DNA of 16,341 bases from Syntrophales bacterium. GTDB lineage: Bacteria; Desulfobacterota; Syntrophia; Syntrophales; UBA8958. The notes under the pieces were generated by a model, which was not told the DNA's origin, did no database searches, and saw only the letters and a list, made by a program, of their open reading frames with translations. Made by a program: the position numbers and the translations under genes. Below, in pieces: positions 6,551 to 14,058 of this stretch (its first letter is position 1; each line of letters begins with the position of its first letter). The stretch lies in the NCBI GenBank assembly GCA_023231165.1, contig JALNVY010000027.1, positions 1-16,341 on the forward strand. The letters are read 5' to 3'.

Positions 6551-7969
6551 TTAAATATTTGTTTTCGACGTCGTCCGGGGGTTATTCAGAACTCTTTCCG
6601 CCGCCCTGGTAACCTCGGCGTCATGGTCGTGGGTCATCGTAAAGACCCGGAAATGAACAATCCGGGCCGGAATAAACCGGTAGATATCCCGCAGGGGTTC
6701 CTGAGAGGTACGACCCACAGCAGGATTGAAGATATTGACCTGCTTGTCCGTCTGCGCCATGGGATTGATCGGCCGCGGGTCCTGTGTAGCCAGATCAACT
6801 CGCAGAGCCAGATTCTTGAGGGATCTTGGCAGACAGCTTCTGATCTGTCTTTCATAATCCCCGGCCTCGGAAAAGCGGGTGCCCTTATGAACGCTTTCGA
6901 GGGATATCTCCGTTGAAAAAGACATCTTCCACTTCACCTGCCGGCTGTATAGCCGTTGCCACTCCTTGCCAAGTTTTCTCCTGGCAGGATCTTCATCAAT
7001 CGGCCATTGCCGGACCGCATCGAACAGCCACCATTCATCCAATTGGCCATAAGCATCCAGGTCCTCCAGGGGATTCTGAGGAAAGAGGATATTCATCGTA
7101 TCCCGAAAGATCTCCTGGAGATGCAGATCCAGAGCCCGGGTGGTCCGATGGAAATAAACGTTGGCGTAGAGAGTTAACCTGGCATTCAGGAAGCGGCGCA
7201 GGGCGGAAATTCCCGCTTCATGAAGGGTCAGGCCGGCGTCGGTAAAAAAGGAGTAATACCTTATTCTGGCAATGTCCACCATATCGAGGGAAATGCTCGA
7301 CATAAAAGCATCCCGCTGCACATAGTCGAGATTGTCCACCGTATAGATCCCCGAAAAGAGCTGCCGGAGAAAGGGAAGCCACGGGGGCACCGGCTCCTGA
7401 ATATCGCCGGGCATCTTGATGAGATAGGCTACCTGAAGGGGGTCCAATAACTCACCTTCCGCAAATAGTCCGGAGGGACTTCTATTTATTTTCCTTATGA
7501 TTCTGCCAAGTTTGCTGACAATGATCTGCCTCCCCAAGTCCTCGTGGGTGATTCCGTATTGATCCAGAAAATGATCATCGAAAAAATGCCCATAGGGACC
7601 ATGGCCGACATCATGGAGCAACCCGGCGACGCGTAGGAGCTCTTCAACATATCTTGCCGATGGCACTTCTCCACATATTTCACGAAGACTCGGGTAAAGT
7701 GACCGGGCAAATTCTCCGGCGACGTGCATGGTCCCCAGAGAATGCTGAAACCGGGTATGCTCCGCCGCCGGATAGACCCAGCGGGCGCTCTGCAACTGGT
7801 ATATCCGCCGCAACCGCTGCAGCCAGGGCGAATCGATAAGATCCTTCTCAGTTTTTTCCGTCCGATCGCTCCCGTCCGGTACGGTAAAACAGGCATACTG
7901 GTGAATCGGATCAGCAATCAGCGCCATGCCTTTGTAGATACGGGGATATGTCGTCTCGAAGTCAGTCAT
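6551..7969 (-). CDS. HD-domain phosphohydrolase (SAMHD1/dGTPase-like)
   Basis: This 472-aa protein carries the metal-binding HD signature of the dGTPase/SAMHD1-like branch. From the ATG at 7969, H76 lies in HTRFQHSLG, H119-D120 in LLHDVGHGPYGHFFDDH, and the distal Asp in YTVDNLDYVQRD (about 212-218). The N-terminal ADPIHQY resembles the DP-x-H/Y-G-Y start of many family members. Characterised relatives hydrolyse dNTPs to deoxynucleoside and triphosphate; here the substrate is inferred. The gene stops 7 nt before the NrdD-like gene, so both are almost certainly co-transcribed, which fits a dNTP-pool role. Start choice is uncertain: a TTG at 8005 would add 12 hydrophobic/aromatic residues, and neither start has a good Shine-Dalgarno. 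AT-rich TATTATAAAAG lies just before the ATG, so a leaderless or very short-leader transcript is possible. Confidence 0.85.
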   Translation of the reverse strand: MTDFETTYPRIYKGMALIADPIHQYACFTVPDGSDRTEKTEKDLIDSPWLQRLRRIYQLQSARWVYPAAEHTRFQHSLGTMHVAGEFARSLYPSLREICGEVPSARYVEELLRVAGLLHDVGHGPYGHFFDDHFLDQYGITHEDLGRQIIVSKLGRIIRKINRSPSGLFAEGELLDPLQVAYLIKMPGDIQEPVPPWLPFLRQLFSGIYTVDNLDYVQRDAFMSSISLDMVDIARIRYYSFFTDAGLTLHEAGISALRRFLNARLTLYANVYFHRTTRALDLHLQEIFRDTMNILFPQNPLEDLDAYGQLDEWWLFDAVRQWPIDEDPARRKLGKEWQRLYSRQVKWKMSFSTEISLESVHKGTRFSEAGDYERQIRSCLPRSLKNLALRVDLATQDPRPINPMAQTDKQVNIFNPAVGRTSQEPLRDIYRFIPARIVHFRVFTMTHDHDAEVTRAAERVLNNPRTTSKTNI

Positions 7970-8073
7970 GAGGTAACTTTTATAATATTCTAGTAAAAAT
8001 ATCAACTTAAAAGGACAGGATATCCACCTTTACTTGCGTATATCCGGGAGGCTCTTCTGGCAGCCGGAGGAAA

Positions 8074-8196
8074 ATGAACCGTCTCAACCTGATGACGACC
8101 TCGCTTGATAATGCTAATGGACTAACACTTGGCCCCTCTTTGGCGATGCAGGAGGTCTTACATGAACTACCCCACAGCAAGCTTCGGGGAATATGA
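8074..8196 (+). CDS. Possible 40-aa small ORF in an intergenic region
   Basis: A plus-strand ATG at 8074 preceded by GGAGG at a 3-nt spacing opens a 40-codon frame ending with TGA at 8194-8196. The peptide (starting MNRLNLMTTSLDNANGLTLG) has no recognisable domain or membrane segment. The frame runs through a palindrome (8170-8189), and an open frame also exists on the other strand, so it may be chance. It is the only gene candidate in the 8006-8272 gap. Confidence 0.2.
   Translation: MNRLNLMTTSLDNANGLTLGPSLAMQEVLHELPHSKLRGI
8170..8189. repeat. REP-like palindrome in the 8006-8272 gap
   Basis: CCCCACAGCAAGCTTCGGGG pairs CCCC with GGGG and AGC with GCT around a tiny loop, with two mispairs. 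The shape resembles short palindromes often found next to gene remnants in deltaproteobacterial intergenic regions (from memory, not searched). No U-tract follows on either strand, so it is not an intrinsic terminator. Confidence 0.4.
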
Positions 8197-8272
8197 TCCT
8201 GAGAGATTAAAATAGAAAATCACGGCATGAGCATGAGTAATCGGTAATTGTTTCTGGTGATACGACCCGGAA

Positions 8273-10255
8273 TCACTTTAAACAGTGCATCTGCATTATA
8301 GCAGCAGCCTCTTCAGCACCCAAATCAAAGGATTTGCGCCAGTCAGCACAGGCCCCATTCTTATCTGAAGCAAACCATCTACTCCATGCGCGCTTGAAAT
8401 AAATGCCAGCATTATGAGGGGTTAACCTCAAAGCTTCACTGTAGTCTGCGATAGCGTCACTATACCTCTCCTGAAGCATCCGCATATTGCCACGATTCCG
8501 ATATGCTTCCGCGTAATCGGGATTTAATGCAATTGCCCTGCTGTATTCACCCAATGCGCCTTCATAATCTTTTTGGAATACTTTTATATTTCCACGTCCG
8601 TAATATGCCCTGGATATATGAGGATCTATTTCGAGAACCCGGTTATAATCTGCGAGCGCCCCTTCATAATTTTTTTGTTCCATCCTCAATAAAGCCCTGT
8701 TAAAATATGATAACATATAAGAGGGATCCAATTCTATAGACTTGTTGTAATCTTCCATAGCACCTGCATAATCTTTTTCCCCCTGGCTTTTTGCTCTGCC
8801 GCGATTACTATATGCAATGGCATTACCCGGATTTAACTCAAGAGCCTTGTTGAAATCTTCCATAGCACCTGCATAATTTTTTCTTAACTCGATTTTTGCG
8901 TTGCCGCGATTATTATATGCCACGTCCACTAAAGGATACTTTTCAAGGACATCATTAAACAAGGTAAGGCTGTCCTTCCAGACCTTATTCCTTTCATAAG
9001 AAACAATTGAAAAGGCTACGCTATAAACTGCCACAGCAACTATTAAGAAGTAATTTATCCAGCCGGATGAACTATTAAATCTGTCGGCGATCCAGCAATA
9101 TGCCCATCCAATAATAAGAAATAAGCCAATGTAGGGCAGGTATGCGTAACGGTCACAAACAATTTCGCCGCCCATAGGGAGTATCTTTAATACCAAGATA
9201 ATATTTATTAAAAAGAACAAAGAGCCAAAAATAAGCTCTCTTCTGTAGTTTCGCAGCTTATAAATCAAGAATATAAATGCCGCAATGACAAGCGGGGCCA
9301 GATAAAACCAAAGAGGAAGAAGTCCGTCAATCTTGGCTGGATATGGATAATATGCTGATAGCTTTATAGGAATAAAAACTTTGAACAGATAGAACACAAT
9401 CGAATATCCGGCAAGAAATATCCTGTCAAATATTGAAAAAACGTACTGACTTCCCATGTGGCCGACGTCTTCCCTGAAAACAAAAGTCAAAATACCGAAT
9501 ATAAGCGAAAGAACAAAAAACGGGATTTTTTCTGCCACAGCCCTTACGTCGAATTTTCTCTTGCAATAATAATCAGTAAGTAACAATACGAGCGGCAATA
9601 CAACCGCGGCCGACTTTGACAGAAGCGCCATCAGAAATAGCCCAAATGCCCAAATAAGATATCTTAACCGGAAATTACTCTTTAAGTAGCGAATATAAAA
9701 AAGAAGCGCCGCAAGGAAAAAAAATGAATACAGAAGTCCGCTCCGCGTTGAAACAGGTGCAACCGCTCCGGTATTCAATGGATGTATGGCAAAGAGAATC
9801 GCTACAATAGCAGCAATCTCGATTCTTTTCGTAAGCAGCCTTACAACAAAAAACAGAAGCGTTATGTTCAGCAGATGTAATAGAAGATTGGTAGCATGAT
9901 ATATGCGTGGATCGAGTTCGCCGATCATATAATCTAATGCGTACGAGATGTATACAAGCGGAGTATACATCGAAATCAAAGCCTTAGTAAAATATATCTT
10001 TATATTGTCAGACGATAACTCTCTGATATATATATTATCATAGACATTTTCGCCATCATCCCAGTTTACGAAACCATTGCTTATGGAATTAGAATAAACA
10101 ACTATTGTCAGTAACAGGATAGCAGACAATATGAGAATGATTTTAACATTGGGACGAATTCCAAAGGGCTGTCCGCCGGTATCACCTGCTATTTCTGATC
10201 TATCAACCGTGAGGTTTATCTGCTTCGACTTTTTTTTATTTTTTTTCGCTCCCAA
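8273..10255 (-). CDS. Multi-spanning TMTC-like glycosyltransferase with C-terminal TPR repeats
   Basis: The 660-aa protein starts with a Lys-rich cytoplasmic tail. About ten hydrophobic segments follow between residues 36 and 420. Six tetratricopeptide repeats of about 34 residues complete it (roughly 445-650). The first extracytoplasmic loop has NGFVNWDDGENVYDN, with the paired acidic residues (D66-D67) typical of GT-C glycosyltransferases. The later CDRYAYLPYIG matches the DRYxYLP signature of the DUF1736/TMTC family. Eukaryotic TMTCs are O-mannosyltransferases; the bacterial acceptor is unknown, so protein or surface-glycan glycosylation is inferred. The start is TTG with no good Shine-Dalgarno. 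Codons 4-10 contain two A8 runs. The gene is clearly more AT-rich than all its neighbours and stands alone, suggesting horizontal acquisition. Two adjacent TPR units share near-identical DNA (see findings). Confidence 0.85.
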   Translation of the reverse strand: MGAKKNKKKSKQINLTVDRSEIAGDTGGQPFGIRPNVKIILILSAILLLTIVVYSNSISNGFVNWDDGENVYDNIYIRELSSDNIKIYFTKALISMYTPLVYISYALDYMIGELDPRIYHATNLLLHLLNITLLFFVVRLLTKRIEIAAIVAILFAIHPLNTGAVAPVSTRSGLLYSFFFLAALLFYIRYLKSNFRLRYLIWAFGLFLMALLSKSAAVVLPLVLLLTDYYCKRKFDVRAVAEKIPFFVLSLIFGILTFVFREDVGHMGSQYVFSIFDRIFLAGYSIVFYLFKVFIPIKLSAYYPYPAKIDGLLPLWFYLAPLVIAAFIFLIYKLRNYRRELIFGSLFFLINIILVLKILPMGGEIVCDRYAYLPYIGLFLIIGWAYCWIADRFNSSSGWINYFLIVAVAVYSVAFSIVSYERNKVWKDSLTLFNDVLEKYPLVDVAYNNRGNAKIELRKNYAGAMEDFNKALELNPGNAIAYSNRGRAKSQGEKDYAGAMEDYNKSIELDPSYMLSYFNRALLRMEQKNYEGALADYNRVLEIDPHISRAYYGRGNIKVFQKDYEGALGEYSRAIALNPDYAEAYRNRGNMRMLQERYSDAIADYSEALRLTPHNAGIYFKRAWSRWFASDKNGACADWRKSFDLGAEEAAAIMQMHCLK

Positions 10256-10511
10256 GATATAAACCAGGTTATAAGTAGCAATTTCATGTTACGGATTTGC
10301 TCTCAAAAGGATACCGTACCTTTATAAGATCATAATCCTTTACTTCGGGAAGGAGCCCACACTTAAACGCACCAGCCTGCTCCAAATAAAAATTTGGTCT
10401 CCGGTAAAAATAAAAATCCAGCGTGGTCATCCCTTATCATAATCGCTGAGAAAGCAACATCATTTACTTATGTTTGAAGTCAATGCTACCAAGAATTGTG
10501 TCGTATACTCT

Positions 10512-10546
10512 AAGGACAGCTTTGTCCTTGACATGACCAGGTCCTT
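10512..10546 (+). promoter_or_regulatory. Candidate operator over the SPFH operon promoter
   Basis: AAGGACA (10512-10518) and TGTCCTT (10523-10529) form a perfect 7-bp inverted repeat with a 4-nt gap. Its right arm overlaps the -35 hexamer by two bases. A further GTCCTT (10541-10546) repeats the right half-site 17 nt further on, inside the promoter spacer. This arrangement suggests a repressor or dimeric regulator that covers the promoter. No candidate regulator gene is adjacent. Confidence 0.45.
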
Positions 10547-10556
10547 TCTCTATAAA
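10528..10556 (+). promoter_or_regulatory. Sigma-70-type promoter of the SPFH operon
   Basis: A perfect TTGACA (10528-10533) is separated by exactly 17 nt from TATAAA (10551-10556). Transcription should start near 10563, giving a leader of about 30 nt with GAGAGG before the ATG at 10592. Confidence 0.8.
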
Positions 10557-10591
10557 ATTCGTGAAATCTTTAAACATGAGAGGTAGAGATC

Positions 10592-11719
10592 ATGGGTACG
10601 GATAATGTCGTCTTTCTGGAAGTGATCGAGTGGTTTGATGAATCGGGCAAGCAAATGGTGCAAAGAATCCCCCAGGAGGGTTCCGGAGAAATCAAGTGGG
10701 GAGCCCAACTGACCGTCCGGGAAAGCCAGGCGGCCGTATTTTTTTATAAAGGCAAAGCATGCGACGCCTTAGGCCCCGGACGTCACACCTTGAAAACGGC
10801 AAACATTCCTGTTTTGACCAAGATCCTCAGCCTGCCCTGGGGCATGACCAGTCCTCTACGGGCGGAGGTCTACTTCGCCAATCTGAAGATCTTCACAAAT
10901 CTGACTTGGGGAACGAGGGATCCCGTTGCCTTTCGTGATGCGGAACTGGGTCTGATCCGTCTGCGGGCCTTCGGGATGTTCAATATCCGCATCCTGCAGC
11001 CGATCCTGTTTATCAACAGTCTCGTCGGCACCCAAGGCGTCTATACCACGGAAGCAATCTCCGAATACCTTAATCGTGTTATCGTCTCCCGTTTCAATGA
11101 CTTTATGGGAGAAAACATTGATACGATCTTCAATCTTCCTGCCCGTTACAATGAGCTCTCCGACGGCATTAAAGATATGTTAACAAAAGATTTCAACCAG
11201 TTTGGCCTTGGTTTGACGTCGTTGTATATCAACTCCATCACCCCGCCGCCGGAGGTACAGAAGGCCATCGACGATAAAAGCAAGCTGGGCATCTTCGATG
11301 ATCTGAATAAACTGCTGAAAATGAAGGCTGCCATGGCCCTGGAAAACGCATCCCTGAATCAGGGAGAAACGGGGGCCGCTATGGGGATGGGAATGGGATT
11401 CATGATGCCCGCCATGTTCGCCGATGCCTTACGTCCGTCACCGACACAGCCGACAGCACCCACCGTCGAGGTCTTCCATTGTCCGGACTGCCAGCAGGCA
11501 ATCGCTAAAGAAGCTAAATTTTGCCCCAGTTGCGGTCATCAGATCCTTGTGTTCCAGCAATGCCCTCATTGCGGGAAAAACCTCGCCGCCAATGCTAAAT
11601 TTTGCACCCAGTGCGGCAAAGAGGTGGAACAAAAACCTCAACCGAAGAAATGCCTGAAGTGCGGAACGGAAAACATCTCTAACTCCATGTTCTGCAACCA
11701 ATGCGGTGAACGGATCTAA
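10592..11719 (+). CDS. SPFH-domain (virion-core-like, YdjI-type) protein with three C-terminal zinc ribbons
   Basis: This 375-aa protein has an SPFH/prohibitin-like domain over about residues 20-240. It resembles the bacterial 'virion core protein' family that includes Bacillus YdjI, judged from RIPQEGSGEIKWGAQLTVRE, GRHTLKTANIPVL and SITPPPEVQKAID. A Met/Gly-rich linker follows (about 255-280). Three tandem CxxC...CxxC zinc ribbons end the protein, starting at C297 (CPDC...CPSC), C324 (CPHC...CTQC) and C354 (CLKC...CNQC). There is no transmembrane helix, so membrane association would be peripheral, as for YdjI. SPFH proteins form membrane-associated oligomeric scaffolds; the role here is inferred. 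The gene leads a four-gene operon and its end overlaps the next gene by 14 nt. The ATG has GAGAGG nearby upstream. Confidence 0.85.
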   Translation: MGTDNVVFLEVIEWFDESGKQMVQRIPQEGSGEIKWGAQLTVRESQAAVFFYKGKACDALGPGRHTLKTANIPVLTKILSLPWGMTSPLRAEVYFANLKIFTNLTWGTRDPVAFRDAELGLIRLRAFGMFNIRILQPILFINSLVGTQGVYTTEAISEYLNRVIVSRFNDFMGENIDTIFNLPARYNELSDGIKDMLTKDFNQFGLGLTSLYINSITPPPEVQKAIDDKSKLGIFDDLNKLLKMKAAMALENASLNQGETGAAMGMGMGFMMPAMFADALRPSPTQPTAPTVEVFHCPDCQQAIAKEAKFCPSCGHQILVFQQCPHCGKNLAANAKFCTQCGKEVEQKPQPKKCLKCGTENISNSMFCNQCGERI

Positions 11720-12923
11720 CTGGCAGATTCAACATCAATGCCCCCAGTGCGGGGGGCCCGTAATCATGGAGGAAACAGACCGCCTTCTGGACTGCACCTT
11801 CTGCCGGATTCGTTTGTTCATTGTTTCGACCGGACCTTTTCACTACTATATTCCCGCTGCTGCCGCGGATAACCTCATCTATATGCCCTATTGGCGGATC
11901 CGTGGCCTCGCTTACACTATCGGGCCCATGGAGACCACAAACCGCTATCTCGATACGAACCTCAAGGCAATTCCTCTGAAAGTCCTGACGCCTTCTCTGG
12001 GAGTGCGCCCACAAGCTATGAAGCTGAGGTTTCTCACCCCCGATACACCGGGGCAGTTCCTCCGGCCAACCATGAAGGCAGAAGAGGTCCTCCCCCAAGG
12101 CAGTCCCTCAACAGGCTTACAATCCCGCGACATTTTCATCGGCGATACGGTCAGTCTCATTTACACACCCATGATTTTAAAAAACGATACCTTATATGAT
12201 GCTTTCGTGCAGAGACCGGTTGTGCCCTGGACGGACGACGACCGCAAGATGTACCCCGCGCTAAACCCATCAGAGCGAGACCACACCCGGTTTATCGCCA
12301 CCCTTTGTCCCCATTGCGGTCAGGATCTGCAAGGGACAAAGGACACCCTGCTGATGACCTGCAAGAACTGCCAATCCATGTGGTCCTGTGAAGGCGCATC
12401 TCTTCAGAGTATCCCCTTTGCCGCCATGGTGGGTTCTGGAACCCCTCTTCGCTATTTACCCTTCTGGCGCATGAAGCTCCGTTTCGACGGGATTCCCTTA
12501 GTCTCGCTTGCCGATCTGGTCCGTATCGCCAACCTTCCCAAGCCAATCACGCCAGCGATGGAAGAAAAGCAGGTATTCTTATGGGCTCCGGCATTCAAGA
12601 TCAACCCTGCCCTCTTTCTGAGATGGGCGCGGCAGATCACCATTTACCAGCCCGATGATGATTGCCTGGAAGCGATTCCGACCCAGCTCGTTTACCCGGC
12701 AACCCTGCCCCTGAAGGAAGCGGTGGAAAGCGTTACCATTACCCTGGGCAGCATCGTGACGGATAAACGGATGTTTTTCGCAAATCTCAGCCGTTTGCAC
12801 ATGAATCTTGAAGACTCTCTCCTGGTTTATCAACCTTTTGTCGAAAAAGGTCGGGAATTGATTCATGAAAAAATGAAGGTCGCCTTGGACAGGAACGCCC
12901 TGACCTTTGGCGCTTGCATGTAA
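11706..12923 (+). CDS. Internally duplicated zinc-ribbon protein of unknown function
   Basis: The 405-aa product has two zinc ribbons (C12, C15, C30, C33 and C201, C204, C219, C222). Each is followed about 50 residues later by a similar aromatic motif: YMPYWRIRG at 59-67 and YLPFWRMKL at 250-258. Later blocks also pair up: TPSLGVRPQAMKLRF near 95-109 with APAFKINPALFLRWA near 295, and IGDTVSLIYTP near 145 with NLEDSLLVYQP near 366. The whole protein therefore looks like a tandem duplication of a unit of about 190 residues. No membrane helix or catalytic motif is evident. The start is GTG at 11706, overlapping the SPFH stop by 14 nt and lacking its own Shine-Dalgarno, so translation is probably coupled. 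By position it may be a functional counterpart of the zinc-ribbon YdjG/YdjH proteins, but I do not recognise the family. Confidence 0.8.
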   Translation: MNGSNWQIQHQCPQCGGPVIMEETDRLLDCTFCRIRLFIVSTGPFHYYIPAAAADNLIYMPYWRIRGLAYTIGPMETTNRYLDTNLKAIPLKVLTPSLGVRPQAMKLRFLTPDTPGQFLRPTMKAEEVLPQGSPSTGLQSRDIFIGDTVSLIYTPMILKNDTLYDAFVQRPVVPWTDDDRKMYPALNPSERDHTRFIATLCPHCGQDLQGTKDTLLMTCKNCQSMWSCEGASLQSIPFAAMVGSGTPLRYLPFWRMKLRFDGIPLVSLADLVRIANLPKPITPAMEEKQVFLWAPAFKINPALFLRWARQITIYQPDDDCLEAIPTQLVYPATLPLKEAVESVTITLGSIVTDKRMFFANLSRLHMNLEDSLLVYQPFVEKGRELIHEKMKVALDRNALTFGACM

Positions 12924-12942
12924 AATAGAAAATGGAGGCCCC

Positions 12943-13737
12943 ATGAGCAAGATCATCGCCTTATGCAATCAGAAGGGCGGCGTCGGAAAAACAACCTGCA
13001 CCCTGAATATCGCCGCAGGAATGGAAAAAATAGGGAAAAAGATCCTGCTCATCGACCTCGACCCCCAGGCGCATCTCACCTATTGCCTGGGTATACAGGC
13101 CCATGAACTCACACAGACCATCTACGATGTCTTCAAGGGCAACCGCCGGATCGATGATGTCATTCTCCAGATAGACGGGCTCGCGGTGATTCCTTCCTCC
13201 CTCGATCTTGCGGGGCTGGAAATGGAGCTGGCCGGGGTACCAGGCCGGGAGTTTCTCCTGCGGGAGGCCCTGAGCCAGACGGACGGCTATGACTTCATCC
13301 TTGTGGATTGCCCGCCGTCCCTCGGCATCCTGACCCTCAACGCCCTCACCGCCGCCCAGGAAATTTATATCCCCTTGCAGACCGAATTTTTAGCCCTCAA
13401 GGGGATGAGCAAGCTCATCGAGACAATCGACACGGTCAAAAAGCGCCTCAACAAAGACCTGGAGATTACCGGGATCATCGGCACCCGTTACGACGCCCGG
13501 AAAAAACTCAACAAGGGCATCATCGAAATCATCAGCGAACGCTTCGGCAACAAGCTTTTCCAGACGATCATTCGGGAAAATATCAGTCTCGCCGAGGCCC
13601 CCGGCTACGGCCAGACAATCTTCGCCTACGCCCCGAAAAGCTACGGCGCCGATGATTTCCTCGCCCTAGCCGAGGAAATCGTGGCACGGGAACAGCCACT
13701 ATCTCCCGCTTCCGGAAGGAAAATCCGGAAGGCATAA
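12943..13737 (+). CDS. ParA/Soj/MinD-type ATPase (orphan, no ParB)
   Basis: The 264-aa protein is a ParA-family Walker ATPase. The deviant Walker A KGGVGKTT lies at about residues 10-17, with the signature lysine at its start. A' is LLIDLDPQAHLT (about 38-49) and the Walker B region is DFILVDCPPSLG. Downstream features are typical of Soj-like proteins (TGIIGTRYDARKKLNKGIIEII, ENISLAEAPGYGQTI). ParA ATPases dimerise on ATP binding and position cargo on nucleoid or membrane. The start at 12943 is supported by GGAGG 4 nt upstream and by the conserved MSKIIALCNQKGGVGK; an in-frame TTG at 12907 would overlap the previous gene. No ParB or parS is present. Lying 19 nt after the zinc-ribbon gene, it is more likely to act in the SPFH system than in chromosome segregation. 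Confidence 0.92.
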   Translation: MSKIIALCNQKGGVGKTTCTLNIAAGMEKIGKKILLIDLDPQAHLTYCLGIQAHELTQTIYDVFKGNRRIDDVILQIDGLAVIPSSLDLAGLEMELAGVPGREFLLREALSQTDGYDFILVDCPPSLGILTLNALTAAQEIYIPLQTEFLALKGMSKLIETIDTVKKRLNKDLEITGIIGTRYDARKKLNKGIIEIISERFGNKLFQTIIRENISLAEAPGYGQTIFAYAPKSYGADDFLALAEEIVAREQPLSPASGRKIRKA

Positions 13738-13752
13738 AAATAAGGACAGTGT

Positions 13753-14058
13753 ATGTGGATTTTCACGAATAAAGGCTTTCTGTCTATCATTCAGGATTTT
13801 CGCGACCCGGACACGTTGATCGTCCGCTCCCGTTTTCCCGATCATATCCAGAATCTCTTTCCCGGTGCCAAGGTTACAAAGACAACCAGCCGGGATTATT
13901 TATACCGAACCTTACTTCCCCGACAGGAAGTGGTGGATGTGCTAAAAAAGTACACAGAAGAAATGGATTACACGAACTTCAAGGATTCGGTTGATGAACC
14001 GATCTACTATCGGGCCTGTTCCGAAGTTTGGGGGATTATGCGCCGGTATCAGAAGTGA
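13753..14058 (+). CDS. Small orphan-family protein (MW-x-FT N-terminus)
   Basis: The 101-aa protein begins MWIFTNKGFLSIIQD and contains LIVRSRFPDHIQNLFPGAKV, RDYLYRTLLPRQEVVDVL and YTNFKDSV. From memory this matches a widespread family of short uncharacterised bacterial proteins starting MWLFT-GFFS with a VRAR segment; I know no function. There is no signal peptide or membrane helix. AAGGAC precedes the ATG by a suitable distance, and the gene follows parA by 15 nt, so it is the last gene of the SPFH operon. Its last 23 nt overlap, tail to tail, the 3' end of the PAS-domain gene on the other strand. Confidence 0.8.
   Translation: MWIFTNKGFLSIIQDFRDPDTLIVRSRFPDHIQNLFPGAKVTKTTSRDYLYRTLLPRQEVVDVLKKYTEEMDYTNFKDSVDEPIYYRACSEVWGIMRRYQK

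Larger units (their letters stand above)
10256..10591. other. Divergent intergenic region between the TMTC gene and the SPFH operon
   Basis: This 336-nt, AT-rich stretch holds no credible ORF. It contains a perfect palindrome, CCAAAT-AAAA-ATTTGG (10382-10397), of unknown role. Near its right end lie the promoter and candidate operator of the SPFH operon. No convincing promoter was recognised for the leftward TMTC gene. Confidence 0.6.

Noticed and set aside
8007..8219. Open minus-strand frame ending just before the HD-protein region, with a protein-like C-terminus (GYTQVKVDILSF)
   Set aside because: It has no ATG, no ribosome-binding site and no recognised family. It could be the relic of a decayed gene, but it competes with a plus-strand ORF and the evidence is too weak to call.
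8560..8930. Repeated DNA that might suggest a CRISPR or tandem repeat array
   Set aside because: The periodicity of about 102-105 bp is in frame and encodes TPR units of the TMTC-like protein.
12943..13737. Chromosome partition locus (parAB)
   Set aside because: No parB, parS-like 16-bp palindrome, gidB or mnmG is nearby; the ParA lies inside the SPFH operon.
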